Source: Oxalobacteraceae bacterium OTU3CINTB1 (GTDB taxonomy: Bacteria; Pseudomonadota; Gammaproteobacteria; Burkholderiales; Burkholderiaceae_D). Taken from it: 64,000 nucleotides of DNA. A program made the translations under genes and the position numbers. How positions within the stretch are numbered: the first letter of the stretch is position 1; every line of letters starts with the position of its first letter. The DNA lies in contig CP099652.1 in assembly GCA_024123955.1 (NCBI GenBank), forward strand, positions 4,712,001-4,776,000, in the 5' to 3' direction. Under the pieces are notes generated by a model that was not told the origin of the DNA, ran no database searches, and worked only from the letters and a program-made list of their open reading frames with translations. This document shows, piece after piece, positions 57,912-64,000 of this stretch.

Positions 57912-58628
57912 TTACTCGCTTTGCGCCGGGACGTCGTCAGGGATCGGCTGCACGGTTTTGGTGTGACGGATATCCTTGCCTTCGACGACGTAGATAACGT
58001 ATTCGGCGATGTTCTTGGCGTGATCGCCGATGCGCTCGATCGCCTTGGCGACCCACAGCGTGTCCAGCGCGGCCGAGATGGTGCGCGGATCTTCCATCAT
58101 GAAGGTGATCAGGTTGCGCATGATCGAACGGAATTCGTGGTCGATCACGGCGTCCTGGGCGATCAGCTGCAAGGCCTGCTTGCCGTCGTTGCGGGCGAAC
58201 GCGTCGAGCGCGTCGTGCAGCATGTCGCTGGTGTTGTTGGCGATGCCGCGCACCATTTCGTAATGGTTGACGGTGACCGCGCCGCGCGCATGCAGCGCCT
58301 TGGCGGTGCGGGCGATCTTGGTCGCTTCGTCGCCGATGCGCTCGAGGTCGGTGATGACCTTGATCGTCGCCATGATGGTGCGCAGGTCGTTGGCGGCCGG
58401 CTGGCGACGCACGATCAGGTGGCTGCAGGCGTCGTCCAGCGACACTTCCAGCTGGTTGACGGTGTCGTCCTCGCGCATCACGCGGTCGGCGCGCTCCGGG
58501 TTGCCGATGCGGAAGCAGGTCATGGCGTCGAGGAATTGCGTCTCGACGATGCCGCCCATCAGCAACACCTTGGAGCGGATGGCTTCTAATTCATTGTCGT
58601 ACTGTTTGGATGAGTGCTCACCGATCAT
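57912..58628 (-). CDS. phoU: Phosphate transport regulator PhoU
   Basis: A 238-residue all-helical protein with two PhoU repeats (HSSKQYDNELEAIRSKVLLM, then TIMATIKVITDLERIGDEAT with metal-binding acidic residues, repeated as DTLWVAKAIERIGDHAKNIA). It links PstSCAB to PhoR and prevents excess phosphate uptake. It is between pstB and phoB. Confidence 0.96.
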   Translation of the reverse strand: MIGEHSSKQYDNELEAIRSKVLLMGGIVETQFLDAMTCFRIGNPERADRVMREDDTVNQLEVSLDDACSHLIVRRQPAANDLRTIMATIKVITDLERIGDEATKIARTAKALHARGAVTVNHYEMVRGIANNTSDMLHDALDAFARNDGKQALQLIAQDAVIDHEFRSIMRNLITFMMEDPRTISAALDTLWVAKAIERIGDHAKNIAEYVIYVVEGKDIRHTKTVQPIPDDVPAQSE

Positions 58629-58664
58629 GTTCTTCTCCGTATCCGGTTGATATTATAAGTGCGA

Positions 58665-59468
58665 TCAGCCGAAGCGGCCGGTGATGTAATCCTGGGTTTC
58701 CTTGCGGGCCGGATTCATGAAGATCTGATCGGTTTCGCCGAATTCAACCAGCTCGCCCAGGTACATATAGGCGGTGTAGTCCGAGCAACGCGCGGCCTGC
58801 TGCATGTTGTGGGTGACGATGGCGATCGTGTAATCCTGCTTCAGTTCGCTGATCAGCTCTTCCACTTTCGAGGTCGAGATCGGGTCCAGCGCCGAGGTCG
58901 GCTCGTCCAGCAGCAGCACGTCCGGTTTGACGGCGACGCCGCGCGCGATGCACAGGCGCTGTTGCTGGCCGCCCGACAGCGACAGGCCGCTCTTGGTCAG
59001 CTTGTCCTTGACCTCGCCCCACAGCGCGGCTTTTTTCAGCGCCCATTCGACGCGCTCGTCCATCTCGCCCTTCGACAGGTCTTCGTACAGGCGCACGCCG
59101 AAGGCGATGTTGTCGTAGATCGACATCGGGAACGGCGTCGGCTTCTGGAACACCATGCCAACCTTGGCGCGCAGCATGTTGACGTCCTGGCCTTCTTCGA
59201 GGATGTTACGGCCGCGGTACATGATCGAACCTTCGGCGCGCTGGCCCGGGTACAGGTCGTACATGCGGTTCAGGGTGCGCAGCAGGGTCGACTTGCCGCA
59301 GCCGGACGGGCCGATGAAGGCCGTCACCTGGCGCTCGTGGATGTCGAGGTTGACGTTGGTCAGGCTCTGGGTCTTACCGTAAAAGAAATTCAGGCCGCTG
59401 ATTTCGATGGTCTTGCGTTTGTTGCCAGTCATGACGGCGGTGTTTTCCGGGCTCAGTTGCGTATTCAT
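58665..59468 (-). CDS. pstB: Phosphate ABC transporter ATP-binding protein PstB
   Basis: A 267-residue ABC ATPase. Walker A is GPSGCGKST, the signature [10 protein letters not shown], Walker [13 protein letters not shown], and the H-loop [11 protein letters not shown]-terminal extension of about 15 residues. It powers high-affinity phosphate import with PstC and PstA. Confidence 0.97.
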   Translation of the reverse strand: MNTQLSPENTAVMTGNKRKTIEISGLNFFYGKTQSLTNVNLDIHERQVTAFIGPSGCGKSTLLRTLNRMYDLYPGQRAEGSIMYRGRNILEEGQDVNMLRAKVGMVFQKPTPFPMSIYDNIAFGVRLYEDLSKGEMDERVEWALKKAALWGEVKDKLTKSGLSLSGGQQQRLCIARGVAVKPDVLLLDEPTSALDPISTSKVEELISELKQDYTIAIVTHNMQQAARCSDYTAYMYLGELVEFGETDQIFMNPARKETQDYITGRFG

Positions 59469-59499
59469 TTTCGATCGCTTTTCTAGTGGTCGATGAGAT

Positions 59500-60390
59500 T
59501 TAATTCGGGATTTTTTGGCTGAACAGGGTGCGCGAGATGATATTCAGCGCCAACACACTGAAGGTCACCAGCAGCGCGCCGCCCCAGGCCAGGTCGCGCC
59601 AGTTATCGTAAGGGCTCATCGCGAAGCCGTAGATCACCACCGGCAGGTTGGCCATCGGGCCATTCATGTCCTTGCTGAAGAACTGGTTGTTCAAGGCGGT
59701 GAACAGCAGCGGCGCGGTTTCGCCGGAGATGCGGGCCACGGCCAGCAGCACGCCGGTGATGACACCGGCCTTGACGGCGCGCAGGCGCACCAGCATGGCC
59801 ACTTTCCAGCGCGGCGCGCCGAGGGCGAAGGCCGCTTCGAGCAGGCTGTTCGGCACCAGGCGCAGCATGTTGTCGGTGGTGCGCACCACGACCGGGATGG
59901 CGATCAGCGCCAGCGCGATCGAGCCGGCGTAACCGGAGTAATGCTTGGTGGTGGCCACGTACATGGCCCAGACGAACATACCGATCACGATCGATGGCGC
60001 CGACAGCATGATGTCGGTGACGAAACGGGTGATCGACGCGATCTTGTTCTCTTCGCCGTATTCGGCCAGGTAAATGCCGGCCAGGATGCCGATCGGCGTG
60101 CTCAACAACGTCGACAGGCCGACGATCATGAAGCTGCCGAAGATGGCGTTGGCCAGACCGCCGCCCTCGCTGCCAGGGGCCGGTGTGGTTTCGGTGAACA
60201 TGTTCACGCTCAGCGCGCCGAAGCCCTTGATGATCAGGGTGACCAGGATCCAGGCCAGCACGGCCAGGCCGATGGTCATGGCGAACACCGACAACGCGAT
60301 GCCGATGCGGTGTTGCAGCAGGCGCTTGCGGTAGACCTTGTTGACCGGCGCGGGGATGCTTGCGGCGGAGTTGATGACGGCTTGGTTCAT
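59500..60390 (-). CDS. pstA: Phosphate ABC transporter permease PstA
   Basis: A 296-residue permease with six membrane segments. The EAA loop is [21 protein letters not shown] and the first helix [20 protein letters not shown]. Its start overlaps the pstC stop by ATGA (60387-60390). Confidence 0.96.
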   Translation of the reverse strand: MNQAVINSAASIPAPVNKVYRKRLLQHRIGIALSVFAMTIGLAVLAWILVTLIIKGFGALSVNMFTETTPAPGSEGGGLANAIFGSFMIVGLSTLLSTPIGILAGIYLAEYGEENKIASITRFVTDIMLSAPSIVIGMFVWAMYVATTKHYSGYAGSIALALIAIPVVVRTTDNMLRLVPNSLLEAAFALGAPRWKVAMLVRLRAVKAGVITGVLLAVARISGETAPLLFTALNNQFFSKDMNGPMANLPVVIYGFAMSPYDNWRDLAWGGALLVTFSVLALNIISRTLFSQKIPN

Positions 60391-61442
60391 TTGACGCCTT
60401 CCTTGCGGGACATGCCGGCCAACATCAATTTGGCGGCGGACAGAACAATAAACGTGATAACAAACAGGATCAGTGCCAGCGCGAACAGTGACGACGTGTG
60501 CAGCACGGTGTCGGACTCGGCAAATTCGTTGGCCAAGGTCGAGGCGATCGAGTTACCGGCAGCGAACAAGGAGAACGACAGCTTGTTGGCGTTACCGATG
60601 ACGAAGGTGACGGCCATCGTCTCGCCAAGCGCGCGGCCCAGGCCGAGCATGACGCCGCCGACCACGCCGGTCTTGGTGTAAGGCAGCACGATCTTGCGAA
60701 CCACTTCCCAGCGGGTGCAGCCGAGGCCGTATGCGGATTCCTTCAGCACGGCCGGCACGATCTCGAACACGTCGCGCATCACCGACGAGATGAACGGGAT
60801 GATCATCACGGCCAGGATCAGCGCGGCGGTCAGGATGCCGATACCCATGGTCGGGCCGCTGAAGAACGGTCCGATGATCGGCAGCGGGCCCAGTACGGCT
60901 TTGAGCAATGGCTGCACGTGGTCGCCGAACAGCGGCGCGAACACGAACAGGCCCCACATGCCGTAGATAATCGACGGCACGCCGGCCAGCAGCTCGACGG
61001 CAGTGCCCAGCGGGCGGCGCAGCGAGGCCGGGCAGATTTCGGTGAGGAACAAGGCGATGCCGAAGCTGACCGGGAAGGCGATCAGCAACGCGATGCCGGA
61101 CGTGGCCAGGGTGCCGACGATAGCGATCAAGGCACCATATTTATCGTTGACCGGATCCCATTCGACAGTGGTGATGAAGGCCGGGCCGAACTCCTTGAAG
61201 GCCGGCCAGGCGCCGACCATCAGCGAGATGATGATGCCAAGCAGCACCGCCAGCACGGACAGCGCGAACGTCATCGTCACTTTATGGAAGAAGAAATCCT
61301 GGATGCGCTGGTTGCGCATGGTGCGGTGCATCGCCTGCATGGCAGCTTGCTCGGCAGCGGTCGTCTGGTTCGACTGGGCTGTGCTGGTGTGCATCGACTG
61401 CTCCGGTTTTGGAAGTGGCGTGGAAGTGATATCAGCGCTCAT
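60387..61442 (-). CDS. pstC: Phosphate ABC transporter permease PstC
   Basis: A 351-residue permease with six membrane segments; the EAA loop is [20 protein letters not shown]. An N-terminal cytosolic extension of about 50 residues is longer than in E. coli. It is separated from pstS by about 100 bases with two hairpins. Confidence 0.96.
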   Translation of the reverse strand: MSADITSTPLPKPEQSMHTSTAQSNQTTAAEQAAMQAMHRTMRNQRIQDFFFHKVTMTFALSVLAVLLGIIISLMVGAWPAFKEFGPAFITTVEWDPVNDKYGALIAIVGTLATSGIALLIAFPVSFGIALFLTEICPASLRRPLGTAVELLAGVPSIIYGMWGLFVFAPLFGDHVQPLLKAVLGPLPIIGPFFSGPTMGIGILTAALILAVMIIPFISSVMRDVFEIVPAVLKESAYGLGCTRWEVVRKIVLPYTKTGVVGGVMLGLGRALGETMAVTFVIGNANKLSFSLFAAGNSIASTLANEFAESDTVLHTSSLFALALILFVITFIVLSAAKLMLAGMSRKEGVK

Positions 61443-61465
61443 ATTGTTATCTCGTTGATGTAGGC

Positions 61466-61533
61466 TAGCCTGCGGCGTCCGGTTGGGCGCCGCAGGCTAA
61501 CCCCCTCGCCGCCTTGAACTTGCCGGGCGGCGA
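61466..61533 (-). terminator. Two hairpins between pstS and pstC
   Basis: TAGCCTGCGGCG (61466-61477) and CGCCGCAGGCTA (61488-61499) form a perfect 12-bp stem; beside it TCGCCGCC (61506-61513) pairs with GGCGGCGA (61526-61533). There is no T run. Such structures after a binding-protein gene usually stabilise the upstream message or partly stop transcription, making PstS more abundant than PstCAB. Confidence 0.7.
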
Positions 61534-61545
61534 AGGGAGTCAGGA

Positions 61546-62592
61546 TTAGTAGATGGCCTTGCCCGAAGCGTCTTTCAGGTTGGCTTTCCAGGAATCCTGC
61601 ACCAGTTTGATCACCGAAGCCGGCAGTGGAACGTAGTCCAGTTCGACGGCAGCGTTGCCGCCCGATTTGAAGGCCCAGTCGAAGAACTTGACGACTTCCT
61701 TGCCTTTGGCCGCGTCAGCCTGCACCTTGTGCATCAGGATGAACGACACGCCGGTGATCGGCCACGAGTTTTTACCAGCCTGGTCGGTCAGCACGACGCC
61801 GAAGCCCGGGGTCTTGGTCCACTCGGCATTGGCGGCGGCGGCCTTGAAGAACTCGTCGTCAGGCTGCATGAAGTTGCCGTCCTTGTTCTTCAGCTGGGTG
61901 TGCGACATCTTGTTCTTTTTAGCGTAAGCCCACTCGACGTAGCCGATCGAACCCTTGATACGCTGAACGTTGGCGGCGACGCCTTCGTTGCCCTTGCCGC
62001 CCACGCCGACGACCCACTTCACAGCGGTGCCCGAACCGATTTTGGTCTTGAATTCGGCGTTGGTTTTCGACAGGAAGTCGGTGAACAGGAACGAGGTGCC
62101 CGAACCGTCGGCGCGGTGCACAACGGTGATGTCTTCCGCTGGCAGCTTGACGCCCGGGTTGACGGCGGCGATTTCAGGCGCGTTCCACTTGGTGATCTTG
62201 CCCAGGTAGATGTCGCCGACGATCTGGCCGGTCATCTTCAGCTGGCCAGGGGTGATGCCGTCGAGGTTGACGATGGTGACCACGCCGCCCATGATGGCCG
62301 GGAACTGCATCAGGCCTTCGGCGTCCAGGTCTTCCGCTTTCAGTGGCATGTCCGACGCGCCGAAGTCGACGGTCTTGGCTTTGATCTGCTTGATGCCAGC
62401 GCCCGAACCGACGGACTGATAGTTCAGGCCGTTGCCGGTGGCGGCTTTGTACTGCTCGGCCCACTTGGCGTAGATCGGGTACGGGAAGGTGGCGCCGGCG
62501 CCGGTCATATCGGCGGCGGTGGCGGCCGACGAGAATGCCATGACGGCAGACACGCCCACTACCAGGGAAGAGATCAATTGTTTGATTCGCAT
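61546..62592 (-). CDS. pstS: Phosphate ABC transporter substrate-binding protein PstS
   Basis: A 348-residue periplasmic protein. The signal peptide ends near SSAATAAD; the mature protein starts MTGAGATFPYPIYAKWAEQY, with the phosphate loop RADGSGTSFLFTDF. The start at 62592 gives the proper signal peptide; a longer frame runs into the Pho promoter region. First gene of the pst-pho operon, directly preceded by a Pho box. Confidence 0.96.
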   Translation of the reverse strand: MRIKQLISSLVVGVSAVMAFSSAATAADMTGAGATFPYPIYAKWAEQYKAATGNGLNYQSVGSGAGIKQIKAKTVDFGASDMPLKAEDLDAEGLMQFPAIMGGVVTIVNLDGITPGQLKMTGQIVGDIYLGKITKWNAPEIAAVNPGVKLPAEDITVVHRADGSGTSFLFTDFLSKTNAEFKTKIGSGTAVKWVVGVGGKGNEGVAANVQRIKGSIGYVEWAYAKKNKMSHTQLKNKDGNFMQPDDEFFKAAAANAEWTKTPGFGVVLTDQAGKNSWPITGVSFILMHKVQADAAKGKEVVKFFDWAFKSGGNAAVELDYVPLPASVIKLVQDSWKANLKDASGKAIY

Positions 62593-62645
62593 TTCAAGTC
62601 CTTTGTTATGACAGGTTAGGATGCTGCGCAGTCTACCGGGGCAAT

Positions 62646-62662
62646 ATGACAGGTTTATGACA
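62646..62662 (-). promoter_or_regulatory. Pho box of the pst operon
   Basis: On the minus strand TGTCATAAACCTGTCAT: two TGTCAT repeats 11 bases apart, the PhoB consensus arrangement, 54 bases before the pstS start. Confidence 0.8.
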
Positions 62663-62766
62663 TGCCAAAAAAATCTCGGAAATAACCATGTGTCCATGTT
62701 TTTTACGCCCTTCTCCCTATGAGAACGCCTAATATGTCATAAACGGACTGGTCAATGTTACGCCCT

Positions 62767-62786
62767 CTTGTCACAATTGTGACAAG
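62767..62786. promoter_or_regulatory. Perfect palindrome in the pst/ppk promoter region
   Basis: CTTGTCACAATTGTGACAAG is a perfect 20-base palindrome. Each half includes TGTCA, so it may be opposed PhoB half-sites or the site of another dimeric regulator. It lies roughly midway between the two start codons. Confidence 0.6.
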
Positions 62787-62810
62787 CGTCGACGTCATTT
62801 ATGACAGGCC

Positions 62811-62828
62811 TTGTCACAGAGTTGTCAT
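62811..62828 (+). promoter_or_regulatory. Pho box upstream of ppk
   Basis: TTGTCACAGAGTTGTCAT has two TTGTCA repeats 11 bases apart on the plus strand, 80 bases before the ppk start, consistent with PhoB control of polyphosphate synthesis. Confidence 0.7.
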
Positions 62829-62908
62829 ATTTTGTATTTACACTGTTGCAATCATTATTCTGTCGATACAGGCTAGAATTACACCATCTGCAAAGTGATT
62901 AAAAAGAC

Positions 62909-64000
62909 ATGAAGCCTGACTTGCATGCTGAAGTAAACAAGAACTCTGCGTTTCTGGACCGGGAACTGTCGCAACTGATGTTCAACCGGCGGGTTCTGGC
63001 GCAAGCCGAAGACAAAAACATTCCTTTATTAGAGCGCCTGCGTTATCTGTGCATCGCCAGCAGCAACCTGGACGAGTTTTTCGAGGTGCGCGTAGCCAGC
63101 CTGCTGGCCGCCGGCAGCGTCGACGGCTCGCTGGCCAACCACCCCGCCCTGGTCGCCACGCTGTCGCGCATCTGCGAGGAATGCCATGTACTGGTCGAAC
63201 ACCAATATGAAATCCTCAACCAGGAAGTGCTGCCCGAATTAGCCGCCAACGGCGTCCACCTGGTGCGCCACAACGAGCGCAACGAAGCCCAGCGCGCCTG
63301 GGTCAAGGAATACTTCGATACCGAGGTGCGCCCGCTGCTGACGCCGATCGGCCTCGATCCGGCCCACCCCTTCCCCCAGGTCGTCAATAAAAGTCTCAAT
63401 TTCATCGTCTCGCTGAACGGCAAGGACGCCTTCGGCCGCGGCACGGCGATCGCCATCGTCAAGGCGCCGCGCGTGCTGCCGCGCGTGATCCGCTTGCCCG
63501 ACGAGCTATCCGACAGCGGCGGCGTGTCGTTCTGCCTGTTGTCGTCGATCATCCACGCGCACATTTCCGACCTGTTCGCCGGACGCGAAGTGATCGCCTA
63601 TTCGCAATTCCGCGTCACCCGCGACAGCGACCTGTGGGTCGACGAGGACGAGGTCAAGAACCTGCGCCAGGCGCTCAAGGGCGAGCTGCAGGGCCGCCAG
63701 TTCGGCACCTCGGTGCGGCTGGAAGTGGCCAAGAACTGCCCGCCGGAACTGTCACAGTTCCTGCTCGACCAGTTCGGCCTGCATCAAAGCCGCCTGTACG
63801 CGGTCAACGGCCCGGTCAACCTGGTGCGCCTGACCGAAATCATGGACCACGTCGACAATCCCGCGCTGCGCTTCCCGCCGTTCTTCCCGGGCATCGCGCA
63901 AAAACCGGGCAGCGCCGACATCTTCGCCGCGCTGCGCAAGGGCGACATCCTGCTGCACCACCCGTTCCAATCATTCCAGACGGTGATCGACTTCATCCGC
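62909..64000 (+). CDS. ppk1: Polyphosphate kinase 1 (3' end beyond the window)
   Basis: The first 364 codons of an open frame running out of the window. The N domain FLDRELSQLMFNRRVLAQAE and SNLDEFFEVRVASLL is the Ppk1 signature; the head domain continues with LTPIGLDPAHPFPQVVNKS, and KGDILLHHPFQSF is near the end. Ppk1 makes polyphosphate from ATP. The catalytic histidines lie in the missing part. It shares its promoter region with pstS, as expected for a Pho-regulon gene. Confidence 0.95.
   Translation, partial: MKPDLHAEVNKNSAFLDRELSQLMFNRRVLAQAEDKNIPLLERLRYLCIASSNLDEFFEVRVASLLAAGSVDGSLANHPALVATLSRICEECHVLVEHQYEILNQEVLPELAANGVHLVRHNERNEAQRAWVKEYFDTEVRPLLTPIGLDPAHPFPQVVNKSLNFIVSLNGKDAFGRGTAIAIVKAPRVLPRVIRLPDELSDSGGVSFCLLSSIIHAHISDLFAGREVIAYSQFRVTRDSDLWVDEDEVKNLRQALKGELQGRQFGTSVRLEVAKNCPPELSQFLLDQFGLHQSRLYAVNGPVNLVRLTEIMDHVDNPALRFPPFFPGIAQKPGSADIFAALRKGDILLHHPFQSFQTVIDFIR

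Larger units (their letters stand above)
62593..62908. other. 316-base divergent pstS/ppk promoter region
   Basis: Non-coding, AT-rich. It holds a Pho box facing pstS (62646-62662), a perfect 20-base palindrome (62767-62786), further TGTCA/TGACA half-sites around 62796-62806, and a Pho box facing ppk (62811-62828). Confidence 0.75.

Noticed and set aside
62767..62786. CRP/FNR site
   Set aside because: The CRP consensus is TGTGA-N6-TCACA; here the halves are reversed (TCACA-AT-TGTGA), so the match is only superficial.

Overview
The window looks like chromosome of a GC-rich betaproteobacterium of the Oxalobacteraceae (Massilia/Duganella type). The reasons are the ppk / pstSCAB-phoU-phoB-phoR block, the rlmE-ftsH-folP-glmM and carA-carB-greA blocks, two phasins (polyhydroxyalkanoate granule proteins), two PEP-CTERM proteins, several TonB-dependent receptors, and amino-acid sequences typical of that family. 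The genus is an inference. No rRNA, CRISPR array, phage or complete insertion sequence was seen.

Left part (1-10 kb): two near-identical tRNA-Leu(CAG) genes, each with its own promoter and terminator; a HigBA-like toxin-antitoxin pair; a qorB-like quinone reductase divergent from an HxlR regulator with a clear operator; a large soluble sensor kinase; a phasin; and a two-gene DNA-repair module. That module is a FAN1-like VRR-NUC nuclease overlapping an XPD-like Fe-S helicase with a RecB/Cas4-like nuclease domain. It is preceded by a near-perfect LexA box, so it is probably SOS-induced. I rate it the most interesting item here.

Middle-left part (10-29 kb): accessory and envelope genes. These are a small PEP-CTERM protein behind a Fur-like box, a four-gene LiaF-like membrane / LytS-type kinase / LytTR regulator operon, LysR regulators, hemolysin III, a TonB receptor, a patatin-like protein with Cys in place of the catalytic Ser, periplasmic asparaginase, a DJ-1/PfpI protein, a CocE-type hydrolase, a siderophore receptor broken by one in-frame amber codon, and two tandem small coiled-coil membrane proteins next to tRNA-Arg and tRNA-Pro.

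Middle part (29-41 kb): housekeeping genes glmM, folP, ftsH, rlmE, yhbY, a DUF4149 protein, greA, carB and carA, mostly on the minus strand, with recognisable terminators and a carA promoter.

Right part (41-64 kb): metabolic and envelope genes (patatin lipoprotein, GH2 glycosidase with a discoidin domain, alpha/beta hydrolase, M24 peptidase, second phasin, GST, MipA, CPBP protease, YkvA, long AI-2E-family transporter, VOC protein, several unknowns). Then comes the phosphate regulon phoR-phoB-phoU-pstB-pstA-pstC-pstS (minus strand), divergent from ppk (plus strand, cut by the window end) across a promoter region with Pho boxes on both strands.

Two families of palindromic intergenic repeats are present: long inverted repeats sharing GGGGTCAGGTCCAC (5780-5866 and 40701-40833), and GTAG-type REP sequences (45678-45711, 48619-48702 as an inverted pair, 55826-55855).
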